A stretch of DNA of 22,255 nucleotides from an uncultured Flavihumibacter sp. (GTDB taxonomy: Bacteria; Bacteroidota; Bacteroidia; Chitinophagales; Chitinophagaceae): positions 1 through 22,255 of the forward strand of contig CAMLRX010000080.1 of assembly GCA_946482545.1 (NCBI GenBank), read 5' to 3'. Below the pieces are notes generated by a model that was given only the letters and a program-made list of their open reading frames with translations, was not told where the DNA came from and made no database searches. This document shows, piece by piece, positions 1 to 6,644 of the stretch (position 1 is the stretch's first letter; each line of letters begins with the position of its first letter). The position numbers and the translations under genes are program-made.

Positions 1-1
1 C

Positions 2-289
2 ACGCCGCACACTGAATTCAAAGGTGAAGTTTATGTACTGAGTAAGGAAGAAGGTGGCCGTCACACGCCGTTCTTCAACAAATACCGTCCTCAGTTCTAC
101 TTCCGTACTACGGACGTAACAGGAGAGTGTATGCTGCCTGAAGGAACTGAAATGGTAATGCCTGGTGATAACACTTCCCTCACTGTAAAACTGATCCAGC
201 CCATCGCTATGGAAAAAGGTCTGAAATTCGCTATCCGCGAAGGTGGACGTACCGTAGGTGCAGGTCAGGTTACTGAGATCCTGAAGTAA
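2..289 (+). CDS. tuf: Elongation factor Tu, C-terminal end (partial, 5' end outside window)
   Basis: The reading frame that opens at base 2 gives the last 95 residues of EF-Tu and stops at TAA 287-289. EF-Tu is the GTPase that brings aminoacyl-tRNA to the ribosome. The visible part is the end of domain 2 and all of domain 3. Diagnostic stretches are [20 protein letters not shown], then [19 protein letters not shown] and [18 protein letters not shown], which are nearly invariant in bacterial EF-Tu. The G domain lies outside the window. The order tuf, tRNA-Trp, secE, nusG is the ancestral bacterial arrangement. A long inverted repeat ending in a T-run follows directly and is probably its terminator. 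Confidence 0.97.
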   Translation, partial: TPHTEFKGEVYVLSKEEGGRHTPFFNKYRPQFYFRTTDVTGECMLPEGTEMVMPGDNTSLTVKLIQPIAMEKGLKFAIREGGRTVGAGQVTEILK

Positions 290-307
290 TCCTCGGATTC
301 ATTATAG

Positions 308-413
308 GCCATTAGCAACATGGGCTGTTGAAAAACAGTTCGGTTGCCGGCATCGGCAGAAAATCAGTACTTTTGCCGGAAGTCAGCAACCCCCGATTTG
401 CTAATGGCTTTTT
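308..413 (+). terminator. Long-range inverted repeat ending in T5: probable tuf terminator, with the next promoter inside its loop
   Basis: GCCATTAGCAA at 308-318 is the perfect reverse complement of TTGCTAATGGC at 398-408, followed by TTTTT at 409-413. The 79-nt loop holds nested complementary pairs: GGTTGC 342-347 with GCAACC 386-391, and CCGGC 347-351 with GCCGG 375-379 (these share base 347, so they cannot both form fully). A small hairpin CAACA/TGTTG lies at 316-330. A transcript coming from tuf would contain both arms and could fold into a stem just before the T-run. The base pairing is visible; termination is inferred. The large loop makes it atypical. Confidence 0.5.
344..375 (+). promoter_or_regulatory. 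Promoter for tRNA-Trp-secE-nusG
   Basis: TACTTTTG at 368-375 matches the Bacteroidota -7 consensus TAnnTTTG exactly. A TTG at 344-346 stands 21 bp upstream, in the place of the -33 element. The start of transcription is expected around 381, about 35 bases before the tRNA. The promoter lies inside the loop of the inverted repeat 308-408, so transcripts starting here lack the 5' arm of that repeat. Confidence 0.65.
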
Positions 414-415
414 AT

Positions 416-486
416 ACGGGCGTAGTTCAATGGTAGAATAGAGGTCTCCAAAACCTTTGATACGGGTTCGAATCCTGTCGCCCGTG
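416..486 (+). tRNA. trpT: tRNA-Trp (anticodon CCA)
   Basis: A complete cloverleaf can be drawn by hand. The acceptor stem is ACGGGCG 416-422 with CGCCCGT 479-485. The D stem is GTTC 425-428 with GAAT 436-439 around loop AATGGTA. The anticodon stem is GAGGT 441-445 with ACCTT 453-457 around loop CTCCAAA, anticodon CCA at 448-450. The T stem is ACGGG 462-466 with CCTGT 474-478 around loop TTCGAAT. The discriminator base is G486, as in bacterial tRNA-Trp. The CCA end is not fully encoded (GCAAG follows), so it must be added after transcription. Its place between tuf and secE is classical. Confidence 0.95.
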
Positions 487-540
487 CAAGTATGCACTCC
501 GTTCTGTTGCTTCGGCTGCAGAATGAACAAAGAAACAGTT

Positions 541-735
541 ATGAATAAGATATCAACTTATTTTAAAGAATCATACAAGGAACTGGTTGAAAAAGTAACC
601 TGGCCCACCGGGGAACAATTACAACAAAGTACCATGATCGTTCTGGGTGCAACCCTGGTTATCACAGCTATCGTTTGGGTGATGGACTTTGCCGCGAATT
701 CTCTTCTTAAATTCATTTACTCATTCTTTAGCTAA
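541..735 (+). CDS. secE: Preprotein translocase subunit SecE
   Basis: This is the small essential subunit of the SecYEG protein-conducting channel, 64 residues with the ATG at 541. The N-terminal amphipathic part carries the SecE signature KESYKELVEKVTWPTGEQLQQ-like run at about residues 6-26 (ELxxKVTWP). It is followed by one membrane segment at about residues 28-51 (IVLGATLVITAIVWVMDF). The length fits the short, single-span SecE of Bacteroidota. An in-frame ATG at 523 would add six residues (MNKETV). I chose 541 because MNKxSTYFKESY is the usual family start, but neither has a Shine-Dalgarno sequence. The stop TAA overlaps the nusG ATG by one base, so the two are translationally coupled. 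Confidence 0.93.
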   Translation: MNKISTYFKESYKELVEKVTWPTGEQLQQSTMIVLGATLVITAIVWVMDFAANSLLKFIYSFFS

Positions 736-1301
736 TGGAAGCAGCAGTTAATCAAGTAGAAACGAAATGGTACGTGCTCCGCGTGGTGAGTGGAAAGGAA
801 AAGAAAGTAAAGGAGTACCTCGATAAAGAAATCTCAAGAGGTGGCTGGAGTGAAGTGGTGAAACAGGTTTTCCTGCCAGTGGAAAAAGTATACAAGGTAC
901 AGAACGGAAAGAAAGTAATGCGGGAACGCAACTACTATCCTGGTTATGTGATGATTGAGATCGCTGACGGAAAACTTTCTGACGACCTGAAAGACACCAT
1001 AAAGAACACTTCTAACGTGATCCATTTCCTCGGAAAGGATAACCCCATCGCACTCCGCAAAGCGGAAGTGAACAAGATGCTGGGTAAAATGGATGAAATG
1101 GCAGAAGCTGGTGGCCTCAGCATGAGCGAACCATTCATCATCGGCGAAACGATCAAGATCATCGAAGGACCTTTCAACGACTTCAATGGTATCATCGAAG
1201 AAGTGAACGACGAGAAGAAGAAACTGAAAGTTACCGTAAAAATATTCGGACGCTCCACACCAGTGGAACTGAACTATATGCAGGTAGAAAAGTTGGCATA
1301 A
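735..1301 (+). CDS. nusG: Transcription termination/antitermination factor NusG
   Basis: NusG binds RNA polymerase, raises processivity and links it to the ribosome or Rho. The 188-residue protein has the NGN domain at about residues 9-115, starting KWYVLRVVSGKEKKVKEYL and including the YYPGYVMIEI strand. The KOW domain is at about 133-188, with IIEGPFNDFNGIIEEVN. The length is normal for the Bacteroidota NusG. The gene begins within the secE stop codon (TAATG), so both come from the promoter in front of tRNA-Trp. A strong terminator follows at 1323-1351. Unlike in many bacteria, rplK does not follow directly: a gene on the opposite strand and a new promoter stand between. Confidence 0.97.
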   Translation: MEAAVNQVETKWYVLRVVSGKEKKVKEYLDKEISRGGWSEVVKQVFLPVEKVYKVQNGKKVMRERNYYPGYVMIEIADGKLSDDLKDTIKNTSNVIHFLGKDNPIALRKAEVNKMLGKMDEMAEAGGLSMSEPFIIGETIKIIEGPFNDFNGIIEEVNDEKKKLKVTVKIFGRSTPVELNYMQVEKLA

Positions 1302-1322
1302 GCAGCAACAGCTATATAATTG

Positions 1323-1356
1323 AAAAGCCCCACCATTTTGGCGGGGCTTTTGTTTT
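1323..1356. terminator. Bidirectional intrinsic terminator between nusG and the H1-like gene
   Basis: AAAAGCCCC 1323-1331 pairs with GGGGCTTTT 1343-1351. CC 1333-1334 pairs with GG 1340-1341 across an A/C mismatch, and the loop is ATTTT. The T-runs follow on both strands (TTTTGTTTTG on plus). It can therefore stop nusG on the plus strand and the histone-like gene on the minus strand. Confidence 0.85.
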
Positions 1357-1372
1357 GTTATGAACACCTGTT

Positions 1373-1942
1373 CTATTCAAACAGGGTGGTAGGCGTTACA
1401 TCGTCGTTTGTTGCTGGCGCTGGTGCCGGAGTAGGTTCTGCTGCAGGCGCTTCAACAGGCATTACAGGTGTTTGCTCTTCAACAGGAGCAGGGGTTTTTT
1501 TAGCCTTTGGTTTTGGCGCTGCCTTTTTAGGCATCGCTTTTTTCACCGCTGCCTTCTTGGGAGCCGCTGCTTTTTTTGCTGCTGCTTTTTTCGGCGCAGC
1601 CTTCTTAGGCGCTACCGCTTTCTTTGGCGCAGCTTTTTTCGCTACTTTTTTGGGCGCTGCCTTTTTTACGGCTTTTTTCACCGCAGTGGTTTTCTTAACA
1701 GCCTTTTTAGGTGCTGCTTTTTTGGCCACCTTTTTCGGAGCTGCCTTTTTCGCCGCTTTCTTTGGAGCCGCCTTTTTCACTGCTTTTTTAGGGGCGACTT
1801 TTTTAGCAACCTTCTTAGGTGCTGCTTTCTTTACTGCTTTTTTAGGAGCCGCTTTTTTTGCCGCTGCTTTCTTGGGAGCGGCTTTTTTTACTGCCTTTTT
1901 GGGCGCAGCCTTCTTGGCTGGTTTTGCTTTCGCTTTCGCCAT
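1373..1942 (-). CDS. Histone H1-like Lys/Ala/Pro-rich basic protein
   Basis: The 189-residue product has two parts. Residues 1-149 are an almost pure low-complexity array of KKAAPKK, KKAVKK and KKVAKK units made of Lys, Ala, Val and Pro. Residues 150-189 form a proline-rich tail with several acidic residues (PVEEQ, PVEAP, NDDVTPTTLFE). This composition matches eukaryotic H1 C-terminal tails and bacterial H1-like proteins (AlgP-type, chlamydial Hc2-type), which bind DNA without sequence preference and compact it. Function here is inferred from composition only. There is no folded domain visible. The gene stands alone, divergent from rplK and convergent with nusG, and shares the 295-bp control region with the ribosomal protein operon. 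The repeats are prone to slippage, so the length may vary between strains. A long plus-strand frame over the same bases is only its shadow. Confidence 0.8.
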   Translation of the reverse strand: MAKAKAKPAKKAAPKKAVKKAAPKKAAAKKAAPKKAVKKAAPKKVAKKVAPKKAVKKAAPKKAAKKAAPKKVAKKAAPKKAVKKTTAVKKAVKKAAPKKVAKKAAPKKAVAPKKAAPKKAAAKKAAAPKKAAVKKAMPKKAAPKPKAKKTPAPVEEQTPVMPVEAPAAEPTPAPAPATNDDVTPTTLFE

Positions 1943-2016
1943 TGTGATAGAATTTTAATGAGTTAGGAAGTGGAATATTTATTTAATTTGAAAAGTTAGG
2001 GAGAAAAAATTACACA

Positions 2017-2060
2017 GGAAAATTTTCTTTCCTCATTTATAAAGCTGTGGAAAATTTTCT
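2017..2060. repeat. Two copies of GGAAAATTTTCT, 32 bp apart, each with a perfect palindrome
   Basis: GGAAAATTTTCT occurs at 2017-2028 and 2049-2060. Each holds the perfect palindrome GAAAATTTTC. The start-to-start distance of 32 bp is about three helical turns, so both copies face the same side of DNA. They lie in the divergent region between the H1-like gene and rplK, just upstream of the first rplK -7 box. They could be operators or intrinsically bent A/T-tract DNA. Confidence 0.5.
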
Positions 2061-2070
2061 AATTACTTCA

Positions 2071-2099
2071 TTTCCAATGTATGTAATCGTGTACCTTCG
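2071..2099 (+). promoter_or_regulatory. Upstream promoter candidate (P1) of rplKAJL
   Basis: TACCTTCG at 2092-2099 resembles TAnnTTTG with one change. TTTC at 2071-2074 is a poor -33 candidate 17 bp upstream. The same ATCGT..ACCTTCGC context recurs 54 bp downstream, which supports its being real. Confidence 0.4.
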
Positions 2100-2123
2100 C
2101 CAGACGCTGTTTATTAAAAAATA

Positions 2124-2153
2124 TTTGAAAACAGGAATAAAATCGTACCTTCG
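2124..2153 (+). promoter_or_regulatory. Main promoter candidate (P2) of rplKAJL
   Basis: TTTG at 2124-2127 and TACCTTCG at 2146-2153 are 18 bp apart, matching the Bacteroidota promoter plan. The initial transcribed region, CATCCCC, is shared with the rpoB promoter (TACTTTTG then CCATCCCC), suggesting common control of the two. The leader to rplK would be about 77 nt. Confidence 0.55.
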
Positions 2154-2187
2154 CATCCCCAAAAACTAAGTTCTTTCGACGAATGCG

Positions 2188-2212
2188 ATTGGGAGTATGG
2201 CCTCCGGGCAAT
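2188..2212 (+). promoter_or_regulatory. Hairpin in the rplK leader, possible ribosomal-protein autoregulation site
   Basis: ATTG 2188-2191 pairs with CAAT 2209-2212, and GGAG 2192-2195 pairs with CTCC 2202-2205, leaving a GGG bulge on the 3' side and a TATGGC loop. In many bacteria L1 represses the L11-L1 mRNA by binding a leader structure with an asymmetric bulge. The pairing is visible; the L1 role is a guess, and the sequence does not clearly match the L1 sites I know. Confidence 0.3.
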
Positions 2213-2237
2213 ACGTTAACACCAAAAAATCTCAAAA

Positions 2238-2681
2238 ATGGCAAAAGAAATTACAGGCTACGTTAAGTTGCAGTGTAAAGGAGGACAGGCCAACCCTGCA
2301 CCTCCCATCGGACCAGCCCTCGGTTCCAAAGGAATCAACATCATGGAGTTCTGCAAGCAGTTCAATGCGCGCACCCAGGATAAAATGGGCAAGGTTCTTC
2401 CCGTTCTCATCACTGTTTTCTCCGACAAATCTTTCGAGTTTGTTATCAAAACTCCTCCGGCTCCCGTTCAGTTGCTGGAAGCGGCTAAAATTCAAAGTGG
2501 TTCCAAAGAGCCTAACCGTAACAAGGTGGGTAAGGTAACCTGGGCCCAGGTTGAAGCTATTGCAAAAGACAAGATGCCCGATCTGAACTGTTTCACCGTT
2601 GAAAGCGCCATGCGTATGGTGGCTGGTACGGCAAGAAGCATGGGTATCACCGTTGATGGCCAGGCTCCCTGGGAAAACTAA
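2238..2681 (+). CDS. rplK: 50S ribosomal protein L11
   Basis: L11 forms part of the GTPase-associated centre on 23S rRNA together with L10 and L7/L12. The 147 residues include the N-terminal domain with the proline-rich [20 protein letters not shown] hinge (about 14-33) and the rRNA-binding C-terminal domain, ending [13 protein letters not shown]. The length is standard. It is the first gene of rplK-rplA-rplJ-rplL; 26 bases separate it from rplA. The start ATG has an A-rich upstream region and no Shine-Dalgarno sequence, as usual in this phylum. Confidence 0.98.
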   Translation: MAKEITGYVKLQCKGGQANPAPPIGPALGSKGINIMEFCKQFNARTQDKMGKVLPVLITVFSDKSFEFVIKTPPAPVQLLEAAKIQSGSKEPNRNKVGKVTWAQVEAIAKDKMPDLNCFTVESAMRMVAGTARSMGITVDGQAPWEN

Positions 2682-2707
2682 TTGGTTCACCGAAAAAACT
2701 CTAAGAA

Positions 2708-3400
2708 ATGGCAACCACCAAAAAAAGAAAAGTAGCCGACAGTAAAGTCGACAAAAATAAAGTGTACTCCCTGAAGGAAGCTGCTACCCTCGTAAAAGAG
2801 GTGAACACCACTAAGTTCGATGCTTCCGTAGACATTCACGTTCGTCTGGGCGTTGATCCCAAAAAAGCCGATCAGGCCATCCGCGGTTCAGTAACCCTCC
2901 CCCACGGTACAGGTAAAACAAAGCGCGTTCTCGTACTTTGCACACCCGACAAAGAAGCCGATGCTACCAAAGCTGGTGCTGACCATGTTGGTCTGGATGA
3001 ATTCATTCAGAAAATCGAAGCAGGCTGGACTGATATCGATGTAATCATCGCTACCCCGTCCGTAATGCCTAAAATCGGTAAACTAGGTAAAATCCTCGGC
3101 CCCCGTAACCTGATGCCCAACCCAAAAACAGGTACCGTTACCAACGATGTGGCGGCTGCCGTGAACGAGGTGAAAGGCGGTAAGATTACCTTTAAAGTGG
3201 ATAAAGCAGGTATCATCCACGCCTCTATCGGACGCGTATCTTTCGATGTGCAGAAGATCCAGGAAAACAGTACCGAACTGATCAATGCCATCATTAAGCT
3301 GAAACCATCCACCGCGAAAGGTACTTACCTGAAAGGTGTGAGCATGGCCAGCACCATGAGCCCTGGCATCACGGTTGATACCAAAAACTTCCTGAACTAA
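2708..3400 (+). CDS. rplA: 50S ribosomal protein L1
   Basis: L1 binds the L1 stalk of 23S rRNA, helps E-site tRNA leave, and in many bacteria represses its own L11-L1 mRNA. The 230-residue protein shows the L1 landmarks: [20 protein letters not shown] at about 41-60, [13 protein letters not shown], and [19 protein letters not shown] at about 127-145. Residues near the N-terminus are basic (MATTKKRKV). It lies 26 bases after rplK and 37 bases before rplJ, with no terminator between, so one transcript is expected. Confidence 0.98.
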   Translation: MATTKKRKVADSKVDKNKVYSLKEAATLVKEVNTTKFDASVDIHVRLGVDPKKADQAIRGSVTLPHGTGKTKRVLVLCTPDKEADATKAGADHVGLDEFIQKIEAGWTDIDVIIATPSVMPKIGKLGKILGPRNLMPNPKTGTVTNDVAAAVNEVKGGKITFKVDKAGIIHASIGRVSFDVQKIQENSTELINAIIKLKPSTAKGTYLKGVSMASTMSPGITVDTKNFLN

Positions 3401-3437
3401 TCCTTCGGGAATCTGAAAACACTTTAAAAAAAGAGTT

Positions 3438-3956
3438 ATGAACAAAGACCAGAAACAAGAAGTGATTGAACTGCTGAAAGGCAAGTTCTCTCAATACAAC
3501 AACTTCTACATCACTGATACAGAAAGCCTCACCGTTGCACAGGTGAGCACCCTTCGCCGCCACTGCTTCGATAAGAACGTGGAAATGAAGGTGGCTAAAA
3601 ACACGCTCATCAAAAAAGCGCTCGAATCACTCGATGGCGAAAAATACAGTGGTGTATATGAAGCCCTGAACAACGTGACCGCACTGATGTTCAGCGAAAA
3701 CCCCAAAGAACCGGCCCTGATCCTCTCTTCTTTCCGTAAGGAAAGCAATGGCGACAGGCCCGTGCTGAAAGCCGCTTTCATCAATGGTGAAGTTTACACC
3801 GGCGACGAACAACTGAAAGCGCTGACACAACTCAAGACCAAGAACGAACTCATCGGAGAAGTTATTGGCTTGCTTCAGTCTCCCGCAAAACGTGTTCTGG
3901 CTGCTTTGTTGCACCACCACGAAAAGCAGGCTGAAGGTGCAGCAACTGCTGAGTAA
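3438..3956 (+). CDS. rplJ: 50S ribosomal protein L10
   Basis: L10 anchors the L7/L12 dimers to the ribosome stalk. The 172 residues start MNKDQKQEVIELLKGKFSQYNNFYITDTESLTV-like, and have the L10 core VEMKVAKNTLIKKALES. The C-terminal helix, which carries the L7/L12 docking sites, ends LLQSPAKRVLAALLHHHEKQ. The length fits the family. Between it and rplL are 118 bases, longer than the other gaps in the operon, with a small alternative hairpin. Confidence 0.97.
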   Translation: MNKDQKQEVIELLKGKFSQYNNFYITDTESLTVAQVSTLRRHCFDKNVEMKVAKNTLIKKALESLDGEKYSGVYEALNNVTALMFSENPKEPALILSSFRKESNGDRPVLKAAFINGEVYTGDEQLKALTQLKTKNELIGEVIGLLQSPAKRVLAALLHHHEKQAEGAATAE

Positions 3957-4027
3957 GCAATACAGCATTCAAAATAATATCCCAGGCCTGAGGGATCACA
4001 ATCAAAGGCTAGATTTTTTTAAAAACA

Positions 4028-4059
4028 CTCCGCCGGAGTTCAACAACTGAGAAGGCGGA
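4028..4059 (+). promoter_or_regulatory. Alternative hairpins in the rplJ-rplL spacer
   Basis: CTCC 4028-4031 can pair with GGAG 4035-4038, or the overlapping TCCGCC 4029-4034 can pair with GGCGGA 4054-4059. The two folds exclude each other and lie just upstream of the rplL start. They may tune rplL translation (L7/L12 is needed in four to six copies) or serve as an RNA processing site. This is inference from base pairing alone. Confidence 0.25.
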
Positions 4060-4074
4060 AAAAATTTGACAACA

Positions 4075-4449
4075 ATGGCAGACGTTAAAGCATTAGCCGA
4101 ACAACTCGTTGGTCTTACTGTAAAAGAAGTACAGGAACTGGCCGACGTTCTGAAAGCAGACTACGGTATCGAACCAGCAGCAGCAGCAGTAGTAGTAGCC
4201 GCCGGCGATGGTGGTGGCGCAGCAGCAGCCGCTGAAAAAACAGCGTTCGACGTGATCCTGAAAAGTGCAGGCGCTTCTAAACTGAACGTAGTGAAGATCG
4301 TTAAAGACCTCACTGGTCTCGGTCTGAAAGAAGCAAAAGAACTGGTTGACGGCGCTCCAAAAACACTGAAAGAAGGTGTTACCAAAGCTGAAGCTGAAGA
4401 CCTGAAAGCAAAGCTCACTGAAGCTGGCGCTGAGGTTGAAATCGCTTAA
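4075..4449 (+). CDS. rplL: 50S ribosomal protein L7/L12
   Basis: This is the stalk protein that recruits translation GTPases. From ATG 4075 it has 124 residues ([15 protein letters not shown]). The N-terminal dimerization domain spans about 1-33. A flexible hinge rich in Ala, Val and Gly follows at about 34-57, coded by short GCA and GTA codon runs. The C-terminal domain holds the factor-binding [20 protein letters not shown] and [20 protein letters not shown] codon nine bases upstream is in frame, but the ATG gives the family's usual N-terminus. It is the last gene of its operon, with a strong terminator 21 bases after the stop. rpoB, normally next, is absent here. Confidence 0.97.
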   Translation: MADVKALAEQLVGLTVKEVQELADVLKADYGIEPAAAAVVVAAGDGGGAAAAAEKTAFDVILKSAGASKLNVVKIVKDLTGLGLKEAKELVDGAPKTLKEGVTKAEAEDLKAKLTEAGAEVEIA

Positions 4450-4470
4450 TAAGCTTTTCAAACGAAGTGA

Positions 4471-4505
4471 AAAAGGCCGTATCGCTCCGATGCGGCCTTT
4501 TCTTT
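4471..4505 (+). terminator. Intrinsic terminator of rplKAJL
   Basis: AAAAGGCCG 4471-4479 pairs with CGGCCTTTT 4493-4501. A T/G wobble and ATCG/CGAT extend it to a 14-bp stem with a three-base loop CTC, followed by CTTTT. This separates the ribosomal protein operon from the genes that follow and argues against read-through toward rpoB. Confidence 0.92.
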
Positions 4506-4554
4506 TGCCCCAAACCCCGCCCAAATTACCAGGGAACGATTTTTATATTAAATG

Positions 4555-4562
4555 TATTTTTG
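4555..4562 (+). promoter_or_regulatory. -7 box of the response regulator/kinase operon
   Basis: TATTTTTG at 4555-4562 fits TAnnTTTG exactly and lies 19 bases before the response regulator ATG. No clear -33 TTTG is seen 19-21 bp upstream, where the sequence is T-rich. No TTTAAT 11-bp array is present here, so the operon does not seem to be under the control seen at 6640 and 9957. Confidence 0.5.
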
Positions 4563-4581
4563 AAACTTAACAACGCCGCGT

Positions 4582-5274
4582 ATGACTGAAATCCGGATTC
4601 TGGTGGTGGAAGATGAAAAAAAAATCGCCGATTCGCTCAACAAAGGGTTGGTGGAAAATCATTATGAAGTGGACATCGCATACGATGGACTCATCGCCAA
4701 ACGGATGTTCTCCGCTTCTCCCTACGACCTTGTAATCCTGGACATCAACCTGCCCGGCATGAATGGGTATGAACTCTGCCAGGAAATCAGGTCCGTCAAC
4801 GCGCAGATTCCCATTATCATGCTCACCGCACTCGGGGCAACCGATGATAAAATTGAGGCCTTCGATGCAGGTGCAGATGATTACGTGGTGAAACCATTTG
4901 AGTTCAAAGAACTGCTCGTGCGCATACGCGCATTGCTGAAAAGAGCCCAGTATGGTATTCCAACGGGCAACATGCTGAAAGTGGCCGACCTCGAAATGAA
5001 CCTCGACAGCAAAGAGGTAACCAGGAACGGCAACACAGTTTCCCTTACCGCAAAAGAATTTCAACTGCTCGAATATTTTGTACGCAACAAAAACCGCGTG
5101 GTGTCAAGGGCCGATATCGCCAGAAACGTTTGGGACATAGATTTCGATACAGGAACAAACGTGATTGATGTGTACGTGAATTTTCTGCGCAAAAAGATTG
5201 ATAAGGACCATGAACAGAAACTGATTAAAACGCAGGTAGGCATGGGCTATATCCTAAAGGAAAGCGGCGACTGA
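4582..5274 (+). CDS. OmpR/PhoB-family two-component response regulator
   Basis: The 230-residue protein has an N-terminal receiver domain (about 4-118) and a C-terminal winged-helix DNA-binding domain (about 131-228). Receiver landmarks are the acidic pair E10-D11, the phosphoacceptor D54 in VILDINLPGMNGYEL, the switch T82, and K104 in DDYVVKPFEF. The winged helix shows LTAKEFQLLEYFVRNKNRVVSR and the recognition region NVIDVYVNFLRKKID. Regulators of this kind bind direct repeats with 11-bp spacing. Two such arrays lie downstream in this same window (6640-6678 and 9957-9995), so they are the likely targets. Its stop codon overlaps the kinase start (TGATG), which pairs the two proteins. Confidence 0.95.
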   Translation: MTEIRILVVEDEKKIADSLNKGLVENHYEVDIAYDGLIAKRMFSASPYDLVILDINLPGMNGYELCQEIRSVNAQIPIIMLTALGATDDKIEAFDAGADDYVVKPFEFKELLVRIRALLKRAQYGIPTGNMLKVADLEMNLDSKEVTRNGNTVSLTAKEFQLLEYFVRNKNRVVSRADIARNVWDIDFDTGTNVIDVYVNFLRKKIDKDHEQKLIKTQVGMGYILKESGD

Positions 5275-6644
5275 TGAAAATCAAATACCGCATAACCCTG
5301 CTCTTTACAATTATTGTACTGGCCATTCTCGCCGTACTTTGCTCCGCCATATACTATTCATCCGAACTTACAAGAGAGAAAAATTTTAAGAACAGGCTTA
5401 GGAACCGCGCCCTCACCGTTGCAAAATACCTGATCGAAGTAACCGATAAAGATCAGGAACTGATGAAGAAGATTGAAGAGAATACGGTGTTCTCCCTGCA
5501 ACGAAAATGTGTGATCGTTTACAATTACCTCAACCAGCCCATCTACAACCAGTTCGATGATCCGGATGATTCCATCGTGGTCACGAAAGATATGGTGGAC
5601 CGCGCCCGCATTGACGGCGAATACTTCTCTAAAGCAGGTCAGCGGGATGTACTTTCCACCCAATACATCGATCGTTTCAACCGGTACATTATTGTGGTGG
5701 CCGCTTACGATGAAGAAGGCATAGATACCATCGCACGTTTGAAGGGGATATTATGGTTCAGTTTTTTTGGCGGAATCTTTATCACACTTATTACCGGGTA
5801 TTATTTTTCGCACCGGCTCGTTCGTCCCATCATTACCATCATTGATGAAGTAAAAGATATTTCCTCGCACAGCCTTACCAAACGCATACAGGCAGGGGAG
5901 AAGCAGGACGAACTGAACCAGCTCGCGGCCACCTTCAACCAGTTGCTCGACCGCATGCAGCAATCGTTCGAGATTCAAAGGCGTTTCATATCCAATGCAT
6001 CACATGAATTTTCCACGCCATTAACGGCCATTTCCAGTCAGATCGAAATCGCTTTACAGAACGAAAGATCTGTTCCTGAATACAAGGATGTGCTGGAATC
6101 TGTTTACAGTGATGTGTTCCAGATGGGACAACTTACAAAAGGATTACTGGAGATTGCGAAAACAGGTTCCGGTGGTGCCATAGAACTCAATGAAGTACGT
6201 ATTGATGAAGTCCTGCTTCGCATAGCCGGAGACGTTAAACGGATACACCCTTCTTACACGGTGCACCTCAATTTCGATGAGTTCCCTGATTCAGAAGAAG
6301 CCTTCCTGGTGTATGGAAATACGGATCTGTTGTACAGCGCCATCCGCAACATTGTTGCCAACGCATGCAAATTCTCTCATACCGGAGAGGCCAATGTGCA
6401 CCTGCTCATCAATGAAAAAGTAACCATTAAAGTCCAGGATGAGGGCATCGGTATTCCGCCTGAAGAAATGGCCGGTATCTTCCAGCCTTTTTACCGTGCA
6501 GACAATGCCAAGGATAAAAAGGGCTTCGGACTTGGACTCGCGCTTGCGAACCGTATTATCCGCCTGCACAAAGGGAAAATCATGGTGGAATCTGCTCCCG
6601 GTAAGGGAACCACCTTTTTCATCGTATTGGAAAAAGCGTTTTAA
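5274..6644 (+). CDS. Membrane sensor histidine kinase
   Basis: The 456-residue kinase should sense a periplasmic or membrane signal and phosphorylate the regulator before it. Transmembrane segment 1 is at about 7-29, the periplasmic part at about 30-157, segment 2 at about 159-177, then a HAMP linker at about 180-235. The HisKA domain carries the phosphoacceptor H244 in SNASHEFSTPLTAISSQIE; the HEFSTP form replaces the commoner HELRTP and is frequent in Bacteroidota kinases. The ATPase domain shows the N box IRNIVANACKFS (N363), DEGIGIPPEEMAGIFQPFYR at about 389-408, GFGLGLALANRI and GKGTTF. No known sensor fold can be named for the 130-residue periplasmic part. The stop codon lies within the first repeat of the regulator-site array. 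Confidence 0.95.
   Translation: MKIKYRITLLFTIIVLAILAVLCSAIYYSSELTREKNFKNRLRNRALTVAKYLIEVTDKDQELMKKIEENTVFSLQRKCVIVYNYLNQPIYNQFDDPDDSIVVTKDMVDRARIDGEYFSKAGQRDVLSTQYIDRFNRYIIVVAAYDEEGIDTIARLKGILWFSFFGGIFITLITGYYFSHRLVRPIITIIDEVKDISSHSLTKRIQAGEKQDELNQLAATFNQLLDRMQQSFEIQRRFISNASHEFSTPLTAISSQIEIALQNERSVPEYKDVLESVYSDVFQMGQLTKGLLEIAKTGSGGAIELNEVRIDEVLLRIAGDVKRIHPSYTVHLNFDEFPDSEEAFLVYGNTDLLYSAIRNIVANACKFSHTGEANVHLLINEKVTIKVQDEGIGIPPEEMAGIFQPFYRADNAKDKKGFGLGLALANRIIRLHKGKIMVESAPGKGTTFFIVLEKAF

Noticed and set aside
457..540. Extended N-terminus of secE starting at 457
   Set aside because: It begins inside tRNA-Trp. The family start is MNKISTYF at 541.
1320..1958. A 212-codon plus-strand frame rich in FFGAAFLGA-type repeats, like a membrane or silk-like protein
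   Set aside because: It is the antisense shadow of the Lys/Ala-rich gene. The Lys/Ala codon pattern on minus forces Phe/Ala/Leu/Gly on plus, and the terminator of nusG overlaps its start.
4066..4074. TTG start for rplL adding Met-Thr-Thr
   Set aside because: The ATG nine bases on gives the exact family N-terminus [10 protein letters not shown].
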